Below, piece by piece: positions 50,741 through 59,607 of a stretch of 64,000 nucleotides of DNA. Both the position numbers and the translations under genes were made by a program. Position 1 is the first letter of the stretch. The number at the start of each line of letters is the position of its first letter. Location of the stretch: NCBI RefSeq assembly GCF_009727155.1, contig NZ_WNWM01000002.1, positions 1,240,001-1,304,000 of the forward strand, in the 5' to 3' direction. A model generated the notes under the pieces. It was not told the origin of the DNA and ran no database searches. It was given only the letters and a program-made list of their open reading frames with translations. The stretch is from Pseudoduganella dura (GTDB lineage Bacteria; Pseudomonadota; Gammaproteobacteria; Burkholderiales; Burkholderiaceae_D).

Positions 50741-52432
50741 ATGTACCAATATGATCAATACGACCATCTCATCGTGCGGGAACGCATCGCGCAGTACCGC
50801 GACCAGGTGCAGCGCCGGCTGTCCGGTGAGTTGACCGAAGAAGAATTCCTGCCGCTGCGCCTGCAGAACGGCCTGTACATGCAGCGCCATGCGTACATGC
50901 TGCGGATCGCCGTGCCCTACGGCCTGCTGTCCACTGCGCAGATGCGCATGTTCGCCCACATCGCCCGCAAGTACGACCGCGGCTATGGCCACTTCACCAC
51001 GCGCCAGAACATCCAGTTCAACTGGATCGAGCTGGAACACACGCCCGACATCCTGGCCGACCTGGCCTCGGTCGAGATGCATGCGATCCAGACCTCGGGC
51101 AACTGCATCCGCAACGTGACCTCCGACGAGCTGGCCGGCGTGGCCGCCGACGAGATCATCGATCCGCGCCCGTATGCCGAAGTGCTGCGGCAGTGGTCCA
51201 CGTTCCACCCCGAGTTCATCGCCCTGCCCCGCAAGTTCAAGGTGGCGATCAACGGCGCGCTGGAAGACCGCGCCGCGATCGCGATCCACGACATCGGCCT
51301 GACCGTGGTGAAGAACGAAGCCGGCGAGATCGGCTTCAAGGTCATGGTCGGCGGCGGCATGGGCCGCACGCCGATCATCGGCACCACGATCCGGGAGTTC
51401 CTGCCGCGCGAACACCTGCTGACATACACCGAGGCGATCATGCGCGTGTATAACCAGTACGGCCGCCGCGACAACAAGTACAAGGCCCGCATCAAGATCC
51501 TGCTGAAGGCGATCGGCGCCGAGGAATTCGCGCGCCAGGTCGAGGAAGAATGGGCGGACCTGAAAGGCACCGAGGAAACCCTGACGCTGGAAGAAATGGA
51601 GCGCGTGATCGCCTACTTCCAGCCGCACCCGTACGAAGCGCTGCCGGCCATCGACCCGCGCACCGGCCACGAGGACAACAAGGCGTTCGCGAACTGGCTC
51701 GGCCGCAACGTCAAGGCGCACAAGCAGCCGGGCTACGCCGCCGTGATCCTGTCGCTGAAGAAGACCGGCGTGCCGCCGGGCGATGCCACCGCCGAACAGA
51801 TGGATTTCATGGCCGACCTGGCCGACCGCTACAGCTTCGGCGAACTGCGCGTGACGCACGAGCAGAACATCGTGCTGGCGGACGTGAAGCAATCGCAACT
51901 GTTCGACCTGTGGAAGGAAGCCAAGGCGCATGGCCTGGCCACGCCGAACATCGGCCTGCTGACCGACATCATCTGCTGCCCGGGCGGCGACTTCTGCTCG
52001 CTGGCGAACGCGAAATCGATCCCGATTTCGGCCGCCATCGCGGAACGCTTCGACCACCTCGATTTCCTGCACGACATCGGCGACATCGAACTGAACATCA
52101 GCGGCTGCATCAACGCCTGCGGCCACCACCACGTGGGCAATATCGGCGTGCTGGGGGTCGACAAGGATGGCAGCGAATGGTACCAGGTGTCGATCGGCGG
52201 CGCGCAGGGTAACGCCACCGCGATCGGCAAGATCATCGGCCCGTCGTTCTCGGCGCACCAGATGCCGGAAGTGATCGACCGCCTGCTGCAGGTCTACCTG
52301 CGCGAACGCACGCTGGACGAAAAGTTCGTCGACACCGTGCAGCGCCTCGGAATCGCCCCGTTCAAAGAACACGTTTATGCCACGCCGATTACCGAACCGG
52401 GTCGCCTGGTAGGAGAAGACGAATATGCCTGA
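50741..52432 (+). CDS. cysI: Assimilatory sulfite reductase hemoprotein (nitrite/sulfite reductase family)
   Basis: Reduces sulfite to sulfide on a coupled siroheme-[4Fe-4S] centre. The 563-residue protein has YGHFTTRQNIQFNW and the TSGNCIRNV substrate motif in repeat 1, and the cluster cysteines CPGGDFC (Cx5C) and CINAC (Cx3C) in SGCINACGHHHVGNIGV. Length fits the single-chain family. No cysJ flavoprotein accompanies it, so electrons probably come from another donor such as ferredoxin. It begins the operon; DUF934 overlaps its end by eight bases. Confidence 0.93.
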   Translation: MYQYDQYDHLIVRERIAQYRDQVQRRLSGELTEEEFLPLRLQNGLYMQRHAYMLRIAVPYGLLSTAQMRMFAHIARKYDRGYGHFTTRQNIQFNWIELEHTPDILADLASVEMHAIQTSGNCIRNVTSDELAGVAADEIIDPRPYAEVLRQWSTFHPEFIALPRKFKVAINGALEDRAAIAIHDIGLTVVKNEAGEIGFKVMVGGGMGRTPIIGTTIREFLPREHLLTYTEAIMRVYNQYGRRDNKYKARIKILLKAIGAEEFARQVEEEWADLKGTEETLTLEEMERVIAYFQPHPYEALPAIDPRTGHEDNKAFANWLGRNVKAHKQPGYAAVILSLKKTGVPPGDATAEQMDFMADLADRYSFGELRVTHEQNIVLADVKQSQLFDLWKEAKAHGLATPNIGLLTDIICCPGGDFCSLANAKSIPISAAIAERFDHLDFLHDIGDIELNISGCINACGHHHVGNIGVLGVDKDGSEWYQVSIGGAQGNATAIGKIIGPSFSAHQMPEVIDRLLQVYLRERTLDEKFVDTVQRLGIAPFKEHVYATPITEPGRLVGEDEYA

Positions 52433-52985
52433 CCAGAAAATCATCAAGGGTAACCAGATCGTCGCCGACGACTGGACCGTGCTGCGCCTCGAAGAAGGCC
52501 AGGAGCCTGCCACGGCGGAAGTCGCCGCCGGCAAGGTGATCGTGCCGCTGAAGGTCTGGCAGGCGCAGAAGGAAACGCTGGCCGGCCGCGCCGATATCGG
52601 CGTGTGGCTGAACTCCGACGAGCGCCCCGAGGAACTGACGGAAGAGTTGGCGGAAAATAAGTTCGACGTGATCGCCGTGAATTTCCCGAAGTTCACCGAC
52701 GGCCGCGGCTACTCGATCGCCTACAACCTGCGCAAGCGCCTGGGCTACACGGGCGAGCTGCGCGCCATCGGCGACGTGCTGCGCGACCAGCTGTTCCAGA
52801 TGAAGCGCACCGGCTTCGACGCCTACGCGCCGCGCCCGGACCGCAGCATCGAGGATGCGCTGAAGGGCCTGACGGTGTTCTCCGAAACCTACCAGGCCTC
52901 GGTCGACGACAAGCTGCCGCTGTTCCGCCGCCATGTCCGCACCACGGGCGTACGCGAGCACAACGACATCGGCTCGGGCATCTGA
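52425..52985 (+). CDS. DUF934 domain protein associated with sulfite reduction
   Basis: A 186-residue protein of the DUF934 family, typically encoded between cysI and cysH in beta- and gammaproteobacteria. Motifs: IVPLKVWQAQ, DIGVWLNSDERPEEL, NFPKFTDGRGYSIAYNLRKRLGY, GELRAIGDVLRDQLFQMKR. There are no cysteines, so it is not a redox carrier; it may be an accessory factor for CysI. Overlap of eight bases with cysI supports a joint role. Function not proven in the family. Confidence 0.88.
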   Translation: MPDQKIIKGNQIVADDWTVLRLEEGQEPATAEVAAGKVIVPLKVWQAQKETLAGRADIGVWLNSDERPEELTEELAENKFDVIAVNFPKFTDGRGYSIAYNLRKRLGYTGELRAIGDVLRDQLFQMKRTGFDAYAPRPDRSIEDALKGLTVFSETYQASVDDKLPLFRRHVRTTGVREHNDIGSGI

Positions 52986-53002
52986 GGAAGCAAGGAACAA
53001 GC

Positions 53003-53719
53003 ATGAGCAAGCTCGATTCTCTCGTTGCGGCCACCAGGCAGACCCTGGAGCTGATCGCACGCGAGTACACGCCAGCCGTATTCGCTTCCAGCCTCGCCGC
53101 GGAAGACATGGTGCTGACGGACCTGATCCTGAAAGCGCAGCTGCCGATCGGCATCTTCTCGCTGGAGACGGGCCGCCTGCACAAGGAAACGCTGGCGATG
53201 CTGGACCGCGTGAAGGCGCACTACGGCTACGACATCGCCCTGTACCGCCCGCAGCCGGCAGCCGTGGAAGACTACGTGGCGCAAAACGGCCTGAACGCGT
53301 TCTACGACAGCGTGGACATGCGGCGCGAATGCTGCCGCATCCGCAAGGTGGAACCGCTGGGCCGTGCGCTGGCCGGCAACAAGGCCTGGATCACGGGCCA
53401 GCGCCGGGCGCAGTCGAACACCCGCGGCACGCTGCAGGTACACGAGGACGATCCGGCGCACCTGATGGACAAGTTCAACCCGCTGGCCGACTGGTCCGAG
53501 GAAGACGTGTGGGAATACCTGCGCGCCAACGAAGTGCCCGTCAACGCGCTGCACGAGCAGGGCTACCCGTCGATCGGCTGCGAACCGTGCACCCGCGCGA
53601 TCCAGCCCGGCGAGGATGTCCGCGCCGGCCGCTGGTGGTGGGAAAACCCCGAATCGAAGGAATGCGGGCTGCACGTCGTCGACGGCAAGCTCATTCGGAT
53701 CAAATCCGTGGCCGCCTGA
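53003..53719 (+). CDS. cysH: Adenylyl-sulfate reductase (CysH family, [4Fe-4S] type)
   Basis: Reduces activated sulfate to sulfite. The 238-residue protein has the catalytic ECGLH at 220-224 and the two cysteine pairs Cys110-Cys111 (ECC) and Cys193-Cys196 (CEPC). Those pairs bind a [4Fe-4S] cluster and mark APS reductases; PAPS-specific enzymes such as E. coli CysH lack them. This agrees with the absence of an APS kinase in the operon. AAGGAACAAGC precedes the ATG. Confidence 0.92.
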   Translation: MSKLDSLVAATRQTLELIAREYTPAVFASSLAAEDMVLTDLILKAQLPIGIFSLETGRLHKETLAMLDRVKAHYGYDIALYRPQPAAVEDYVAQNGLNAFYDSVDMRRECCRIRKVEPLGRALAGNKAWITGQRRAQSNTRGTLQVHEDDPAHLMDKFNPLADWSEEDVWEYLRANEVPVNALHEQGYPSIGCEPCTRAIQPGEDVRAGRWWWENPESKECGLHVVDGKLIRIKSVAA

Positions 53720-53755
53720 GGTTTGCGAACCCTGGTCCACAACAAGAGAAAAGAC

Positions 53756-54697
53756 ATGAACGCACTGGCAGAAAACAAGATTACCGGGCTGGAGGAATTG
53801 AATTCCCGCCACCTGGACGCCCTCGAATCGGAAGCGATCCACATCCTGCGCGAAGTGGCCGCGGAATGCAGCAATCCCGCCCTGCTGTTCTCGGGCGGCA
53901 AGGATTCGGTTGTCCTGCTGCGCCTGGCCGAAAAGGCTTTCCGCCCCGGCAAATTCCCGTTTCCGCTGGTGCACGTGGATACCGGCCACAACTTCGCGGA
54001 AGTGATCGAGTTCCGCGACCGCCGCGTGGCCGAACTGGGCGAGCGCCTGATCGTGGGCTCGGTCGAGGAATCGATCCGCAAGGGCACGGTGCGCCTGCGT
54101 AACCCGCAAACCGATTCGCGCAATGCCGCGCAAGCCGTGACGCTGCTGGAAACGATCGCCGAACACGGCTTCGACGCCTGCATCGGCGGCGCCCGCCGCG
54201 ACGAGGAAAAGGCCCGCGCCAAGGAACGCATCTTTTCGTTCCGCGACGAATTCGGCCAGTGGGATCCGAAGGCACAGCGCCCGGAACTGTGGGACCTGTA
54301 TAACACCCGCGTGCACCCGGGCGAGAACATGCGCGTGTTCCCGATCTCGAACTGGACGGAACTGGACGTGTGGCAGTACATCGCCCGCGAAAAACTGGCG
54401 CTGCCGTCGATCTACTTCGCGCATGAACGCCAGGTCATTCCGCGCAACGGCCTGCTGGTGCCACTGACGGACATCACGCCGCCACGCGAGGGCGAAACGG
54501 TGGAAACCCAGGTGGTGCGCTTCCGTACCGTGGGCGACATCTCGTGCACCTGCCCGGTCTCGTCCGATGCGGCCGATGTCGACGCGATCATCGCCGAGAC
54601 GGCCGTCACCCAGGTCACCGAACGGGGCGCGACGAGGATGGACGACCAGACCTCCGAAGCCTCGATGGAAAAACGCAAGAAAGCTGGATACTTCTGA
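53756..54697 (+). CDS. cysD: Sulfate adenylyltransferase subunit 2
   Basis: Catalytic subunit that makes APS from ATP and sulfate with CysN. The 313 residues carry the PP-loop ALLFSGGKDSVVLL, DTGHNFAEVIEFRDRR, GGARRDEEKARAKER and SNWTELDVWQYI, all typical CysD. The frame opens at 53723, but the ATG at 53756 matches the family N-terminus. Its stop shares one base with the cysN start (TGATG). Confidence 0.95.
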   Translation: MNALAENKITGLEELNSRHLDALESEAIHILREVAAECSNPALLFSGGKDSVVLLRLAEKAFRPGKFPFPLVHVDTGHNFAEVIEFRDRRVAELGERLIVGSVEESIRKGTVRLRNPQTDSRNAAQAVTLLETIAEHGFDACIGGARRDEEKARAKERIFSFRDEFGQWDPKAQRPELWDLYNTRVHPGENMRVFPISNWTELDVWQYIAREKLALPSIYFAHERQVIPRNGLLVPLTDITPPREGETVETQVVRFRTVGDISCTCPVSSDAADVDAIIAETAVTQVTERGATRMDDQTSEASMEKRKKAGYF

Positions 54698-55998
54698 TGA
54701 ACGCCATGAACGAAAACCTGTCCCAACATAGTCTGCTGCGCTTCATCACCGCCGGCTCCGTCGACGACGGCAAGAGCACGCTGATCGGCCGCCTGCTGTT
54801 CGACAGCAAGGGCATCTTCGCCGACCAGCTGGCCGCCGTGTCGCGCGCCAAGCACAAGCGCACGGTGGGCGACACCATCGACCTGTCGCTGCTGACGGAT
54901 GGCCTGGAAGCCGAACGCGAGCAGGGCATCACGATCGACGTGGCCTACCGCTACTTCGCCACGCCGAAGCGCAAGTTCATCATCGCCGATACGCCGGGCC
55001 ACGAGCAGTACACCCGCAACATGGTCACCGGCGCCTCGACGGCCGACGCGGTGATCATCCTGATCGACGTGTCGAAGGTGAAGCTGCATGACGACGGCAG
55101 CGTGGACCTGCTGATCCAGACCAAGCGCCACTCGACGATCGCGCACCTGCTGCAGATCGAGCACGTGGTGGTGGCCGTCAACAAGATGGACCTGGTGAAC
55201 TACGACCAGGTCGTGTACGACCGTATCGTCAAGGCCTACCAGGAGTTCGCGCAGACGCTGGGCCTGAAGGACATCACGCCGATTCCGCTGTCGGCGCTGA
55301 CCGGCGACAACGTGGTCGAGAAAAGCGTCAACATGGGCTGGTACGGGGGCCCGACGCTGATCGAGCTGCTCGAATCGCTGTCCGTCTACGACGAATCGCA
55401 CGAGTCGCCGTTCCGCTTCCCGGTGCAGCTGGTGGCGCGCCACAACGGCCACGAAGCCAACGACTTCCGCGGCTACATGGGCCGTATCGAAGCCGGCAAT
55501 GTCAGCGTGGGCGACCAGCTGGTGGTGCAGCCTTCCGGCCATACCGCCACTGTGAAGGAAATCGTCACGTTCGACGGTTCCCTGCAGTCGGCCAGCGCCG
55601 GCCAGTCGGTCACGATCGTGCTGAACGAGTACGTGGACGTGTCGCGCGGCGACGTGCTGGCATCGTCCGCAAAGCCGGCCACGCTGCTCAAGCAGGTGAA
55701 CGCGGACGTGTGCTGGCTGTCCGAGGAACCGCTGGACCTGCGCCGCAAGTACTGGCTCAAGCACGGCACCAAGCAGACGTCTGCAAAGATCACGAAGATC
55801 GACTCGATCCTTGACATCAACACGCAGCAGCGTCACGATGCCGAGGCGCTGAAGCTGAACGACGTCGCACGCCTTGCGTTGACCGTGCAGCAGCCGCTGG
55901 CCGCCGATGCCTATGACGACATCCGCGCGACCGGCGCCTTCATCCTGATCGATGAAGTCACGCACCAGACCGTGGCGGCCGGCATGATTCGGCTGTAA
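54697..55998 (+). CDS. cysN: Sulfate adenylyltransferase subunit 1 (GTPase)
   Basis: GTPase partner that drives APS synthesis. In 433 residues: P-loop GSVDDGKST at 20-28, DTPGHEQYTRNM, and NKMDLVNY for guanine binding, followed by two beta-barrel domains. It ends without an APS kinase (CysC) domain, unlike CysNC fusions, so it makes only APS. Directly coupled to cysD. Confidence 0.95.
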   Translation: MNAMNENLSQHSLLRFITAGSVDDGKSTLIGRLLFDSKGIFADQLAAVSRAKHKRTVGDTIDLSLLTDGLEAEREQGITIDVAYRYFATPKRKFIIADTPGHEQYTRNMVTGASTADAVIILIDVSKVKLHDDGSVDLLIQTKRHSTIAHLLQIEHVVVAVNKMDLVNYDQVVYDRIVKAYQEFAQTLGLKDITPIPLSALTGDNVVEKSVNMGWYGGPTLIELLESLSVYDESHESPFRFPVQLVARHNGHEANDFRGYMGRIEAGNVSVGDQLVVQPSGHTATVKEIVTFDGSLQSASAGQSVTIVLNEYVDVSRGDVLASSAKPATLLKQVNADVCWLSEEPLDLRRKYWLKHGTKQTSAKITKIDSILDINTQQRHDAEALKLNDVARLALTVQQPLAADAYDDIRATGAFILIDEVTHQTVAAGMIRL

Positions 55999-56078
55999 CT
56001 CGGCTTTAATCCGCGCCTCGGCGCCCGGTTCGTTCGGTAATCTAACGCGTCATCAACACGGCCAGCACGGGAGTTCAT

Positions 56079-56798
56079 TTGCCAGCAGTCGGAAAAGTTT
56101 ATCTGGTGGGTGCCGGTCCGGGCGCCGCGGACCTGATCACTGTGCGCGGCGCGCGCCTGCTGGGCGAAGCCGAAGTCGTTCTCTACGATGCGCTGGTCAC
56201 TCCCGAAATGCTGGCCCTGTGCCCGCAGGCCGACCTGATCTCGGTCGGCAAACGCGCCGGCCAGCGCTCCGCGGCGCAGGATTTCATCAACCAGCAGCTG
56301 GTCGACTGCGCGCGCAAGTATGCGCGGGTGGTGCGCCTGAAAGGCGGCGACCCGATGCTGTTCGGCCGCGCCGACGAGGAACTGACGGCGCTGGAAGCGG
56401 AAGGAATCGAAGTCGAGGTGGTGCCTGGCATTACCACGGCGGTCGCCGCCGCCGCGGCGGCCAAGCAACCGCTGACCAAGCGCGGCATCGCCCGCAGCGT
56501 GGCGTTCTTCACCTCCAGCACCGCGCCCGGCGAGGACGACCTGTCCGGCATTCCCTCCACCGACACGCTGGTGCAGTACATGGGCGGCCGCGAGGCGATC
56601 GCCACGGCGCAGCGGCTGCTGCAGCAGGGTCGCCGGCCGGAAACGCCGGTGCTCGTGCTGGAAAACGTGAGCCGGCACGACCAGCGCATCGAACGCATCA
56701 CGCTGGCGAAGCTGGCCCACGGCCTTGCCACGCCGCACGGCCCGGTGCTGGTGATGCTGGGCGAAGCGATGGAAGCGCGTCCGCTGCAGGGCTCCTGA
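56079..56798 (+). CDS. cobA: Uroporphyrinogen-III C-methyltransferase
   Basis: Methylates uroporphyrinogen III twice to precorrin-2, the entry to siroheme, the CysI cofactor. The 239-residue product holds VYLVGAGPGAADLITVRG, VVRLKGGDPMLFGRA and VVPGITTAVAAAA, standard SUMT motifs. It is CysG-C-like only; the dehydrogenase/chelatase half is missing. The start is a TTG at 56079 with GGGAG upstream; no better ATG precedes the conserved region. Lies 80 bases after cysN and probably in the same transcription unit. Confidence 0.93.
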   Translation: MPAVGKVYLVGAGPGAADLITVRGARLLGEAEVVLYDALVTPEMLALCPQADLISVGKRAGQRSAAQDFINQQLVDCARKYARVVRLKGGDPMLFGRADEELTALEAEGIEVEVVPGITTAVAAAAAAKQPLTKRGIARSVAFFTSSTAPGEDDLSGIPSTDTLVQYMGGREAIATAQRLLQQGRRPETPVLVLENVSRHDQRIERITLAKLAHGLATPHGPVLVMLGEAMEARPLQGS

Positions 56799-57004
56799 CT
56801 TCCAGGCCGGCACCGGCCGCGAGATCCCGAAGGACACGCCGTCCTTCGCCTCCCGTTGCTTCCCCCTGTTTCTTCCCTTCCCTTCGGTTCCCTTCCTCCA
56901 GTACGTGCCGCACGCTGGCAGCGCCCGCCGGCCATGCCTATACTGCCGGGCTCCCATGCATTGCCTGCGCCACGGCAGCGCCACGATGCCTATAATGAAA
57001 GACG

Positions 57005-57496
57005 ATGAAAGCCGATCCCGAACACAAATCCGACCGCGACCTGCCGGGTGATGCCGACCTGCCGGACGACGGCGACTTTTCCGACATGCTCAGCGAGATG
57101 CGCATCGTGCTGCCCGGCGCGCAGATGCTGGCCGCGTTCCTGATCATCCTGCCGTTCAACGGCGGGTTCCGGCACATCGTGCAGTCGGAAAAATATGTTT
57201 TCCTGGCCACGCTGCTCTTTGCCCTGACGAGCCTGATCCTGCTGTCGGCGCCCGCGGTGCAGCATCGCGTGATGCGCCCCCTGATGAATCGCGAACGTTT
57301 CAAGTCCCTGGCAACGCGGCAGATCGTGGCCGGCTCGGTCGCGCTCGGCATTGCGCTGGTACTGGGCACCAACCTGGTCGTGTCCGAAGTCTTCGGGCAC
57401 CACGTGGGCCTGGTCGTGGCCGCGGTGATCGGCATCATCGTCGCCGCCGTCTGGTGGCTGCTGCCGCTCTGGCTCAAGCGCAATACGCGGATATAA
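57005..57496 (+). CDS. DUF6328 family membrane protein
   Basis: A 163-residue protein with a hydrophilic Asp-rich N-terminus (~1-30) and four hydrophobic helices (~38-55, 64-83, 108-130, 134-155). The DFSDMLSEMRIVLPGAQMLAAFLIILPF segment is typical of the DUF6328 family of small membrane proteins. No catalytic residue is evident. The 206-base gap upstream is AT-poor and shows only a possible TATAAT at 56991-56996, nine bases before the ATG, which would make the leader very short. Confidence 0.78.
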   Translation: MKADPEHKSDRDLPGDADLPDDGDFSDMLSEMRIVLPGAQMLAAFLIILPFNGGFRHIVQSEKYVFLATLLFALTSLILLSAPAVQHRVMRPLMNRERFKSLATRQIVAGSVALGIALVLGTNLVVSEVFGHHVGLVVAAVIGIIVAAVWWLLPLWLKRNTRI

Positions 57497-57541
57497 GCCA
57501 CTGAAGCTACAATACCGCCTTTGCAAATTTTCGAGGGCACC

Positions 57542-58303
57542 ATGGGACAAGCACACGAGGTACTGGAACGGGCGCGGGCCGCGCGGCTGGAAGGCCGTCA
57601 TGAAGACGCGCTGCGCGACCACCTGTGGTTCCACGAGAATGCCCTGTCGGTGGAGCCGGCCCTGGCAGGCGTGCGGCTGTCGTTCGCGCTGCGCGACTGG
57701 ATCTACCTGGCCGAGCAATTCCCGCTGGCGCGCCGCGTGCTGCAGGGCCTGCGCGACCGCGACACCATGCGGCTGCTGAACGACAGCGAAGACGGCACCG
57801 TCGCACCGCGCGACCTGTTCCGCGACGTCGTCGCCATCAACAGCGCGCTGGGTGAGGAACGGGCCACGCACGACCTGTTCGTGCGCATCGACATCCAGGC
57901 GCCGGCCGTGGCGGCACAATGCGCCGACCTGGCGCTGCTCGCAATCGCGGCGGCCGAGGATTTCACGCTGGCACGCCGCTACCTCGGCGATCCGGCCGCG
58001 CGCGTGAGCGCGCTGGCCGCCAACCTGAACGCCTACACGGCAGAGCTGGTGAAGACGGCCGGCACGTCGTCGGCGCCGGCGCTGCTGTCGTTCGTGCTGA
58101 ACTACACGAAGGAAGTACGGCTGGTGGTCGAGGTGCTGCGCCGCCAGGACGAGGATGAACTGGCCGAACAGGTTTCGCGGGCGGCACTGGAAGAGCTGAA
58201 GTCCGACGCGCTGCGCGATGCCGTGCAGCGGGAGTTCGAAACGCCGGGCGCCACGATCCAGGCCATGGTGGCGCATGCGCGCGCCAATGTGACCGAGCAC
58301 TGA
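57542..58303 (+). CDS. Hypothetical helical protein
   Basis: A 253-residue soluble, mostly helical protein. The N-terminus (AHEVLERARAARLEGRHEDALRDHLWFHENAL) resembles a TPR-like helix pair; the rest (RDTMRLLNDSEDGTVAPRDLFRDVVAINSAL, FVLNYTKEVRLVVEVL) is consistent with a TPR/alpha-solenoid fold. No known motif, signal peptide or membrane segment. The ATG at 57542 is preferred to one seven codons upstream because the helix pair begins there. It stands 45 bases after the DUF6328 gene. Function unknown. Confidence 0.72.
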   Translation: MGQAHEVLERARAARLEGRHEDALRDHLWFHENALSVEPALAGVRLSFALRDWIYLAEQFPLARRVLQGLRDRDTMRLLNDSEDGTVAPRDLFRDVVAINSALGEERATHDLFVRIDIQAPAVAAQCADLALLAIAAAEDFTLARRYLGDPAARVSALAANLNAYTAELVKTAGTSSAPALLSFVLNYTKEVRLVVEVLRRQDEDELAEQVSRAALEELKSDALRDAVQREFETPGATIQAMVAHARANVTEH

Positions 58304-58426
58304 CACGGGGCTGGTCCGGCTGGCCATCGACGCCCGCGAGTGCGGCGGGTATGATGCGGCGCCGGCACCGCTCGTGGCGACCCGCTTCGGTGGCCCTAAG
58401 CCGGACGGTACGGCGATCCTGAAGGC

Positions 58427-59182
58427 TCAGCCGCCGATGCCGGCATGCCAGCCGCGCCAGCGCCCCCGCTCGCGTTCGGCCAGCAACAGGCACTCGCCCA
58501 CCCCGTCGGCGGCGATGACGGGCTGCCCCGTCTCATCCCACAGCGCGCTGCGCCCGGCACAACTCCAGCCGCCGGTCGGACCGCCATGGTTCGCCATGGC
58601 GACCGGCATCCCGTATTGCCGCGCATAGCCGCGCAGCAGGCCGGCATCGTGTTCGTAACCGTTCTCCGATACCAGCACGCTGGCGGCGTACAGGTCGGCT
58701 CCGGCCAGGGCCGCGGCGGCCGGATGCTGCGCATGCGCGATCTCGGCACACACGGCCAGCGCTATCCGCGCATCTCCCGCTACCAGGCCTGCGCCACCCT
58801 CGCCCACCGCGAACGCGGCCTCTTCGCCGGGATGCAGGTGCTGTTTTGTGTAGACCTGCATCGTGCCGCCTGGCAGGAATGACAGCGCGGCGATACGCGG
58901 CAGGCCCGACGTCTTCCATGGCGCGCCGGTGACCAGTACGATGCCAAGCCGCATGGCCGCATGGCGCAACGGCGCCAGTCGCGGATCATCGGCGTCCAGT
59001 GCCAGGCCCGCGGCCAGCGCCGGTTCGTAGCCCGTCAGCGCCAGCTCGGGGAGCAGCACGAGGCGCGCCCCGTGACGCGCTGCCGCTTCGGCCAGCACGA
59101 CGTGGCGCGCGACGTTGGCGGCGATATCGCCCTTGACGACGACCGGCTGCGCAATGGCGAATGCTGCGATATCGACCGGCAT
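58427..59182 (-). CDS. Carbon-nitrogen hydrolase (nitrilase superfamily)
   Basis: A 251-residue amidase/nitrilase fold protein. The Glu-Lys-Cys catalytic set is visible: Glu46 in LLPELALTGYE, Lys113 in YTKQHLHPGEE and Cys145 in AVCAEIAH. The core matches small aliphatic amidases; no specific substrate can be named. Starts at 59182 (AAGG upstream) or 59212 are both possible; the latter overlaps the cbiX stop by 11 bases. Codirectional with the chelatase gene. Confidence 0.85.
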   Translation of the reverse strand: MPVDIAAFAIAQPVVVKGDIAANVARHVVLAEAAARHGARLVLLPELALTGYEPALAAGLALDADDPRLAPLRHAAMRLGIVLVTGAPWKTSGLPRIAALSFLPGGTMQVYTKQHLHPGEEAAFAVGEGGAGLVAGDARIALAVCAEIAHAQHPAAAALAGADLYAASVLVSENGYEHDAGLLRGYARQYGMPVAMANHGGPTGGWSCAGRSALWDETGQPVIAADGVGECLLLAERERGRWRGWHAGIGG

Positions 59183-59201
59183 CAGTCGGCCTTGGTTGGC
59201 C

Positions 59202-59579
59202 TTAGTCGACATCAACCAGCGCGCCCACGCAGTAGTCTGCAATCGCCTGCAGCACTGCCGCGTTCTCGCCGGCCGCTTCCACCACGCGTACCGCAAGCTG
59301 CGGATGCGCGGCGCGTACTTCGTCGATCATGACAGGCAGGTCACGCAGCACATGGCCGCCCTGCCCCAGGAATACCGGCACCAGCGTGATATCGGTGACG
59401 CCTTGCGCCACCAGAGCCGCCGTGCGCTCCGGCAGCCGCGGCGACATCAGCTCCAGGAAGGCAAGCGATACGTCCACGGCCGGCTCGCGCGCGGCCACGA
59501 TGTCGCGCAGGCGTTCGAACGGCGCGGCCCAGCTGGCGGCGCGCGCGCCGTGCGCGAAGAGGATCAGGGCTTTTTTCAT
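59202..59579 (-). CDS. Sirohydrochlorin chelatase-like protein (CbiX/SirB, single domain)
   Basis: A 125-residue one-domain class II chelatase. MKKALILFAHGARAASW supplies the metal-site His10, and DITLVPVFLGQGGHVLRDLP supplies the second histidine. Small CbiX/SirB proteins insert iron or cobalt into sirohydrochlorin. With cobA 2.4 kb away and CysI needing siroheme, an iron-inserting role is likely but unproven. The start at 59579 gives the family N-terminus; a longer frame exists upstream. It is 28 bases downstream of lptG. Confidence 0.85.
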   Translation of the reverse strand: MKKALILFAHGARAASWAAPFERLRDIVAAREPAVDVSLAFLELMSPRLPERTAALVAQGVTDITLVPVFLGQGGHVLRDLPVMIDEVRAAHPQLAVRVVEAAGENAAVLQAIADYCVGALVDVD

Positions 59580-59607
59580 CTGCAGTTTCGCTTCGTTTGG
59601 TGATCCG

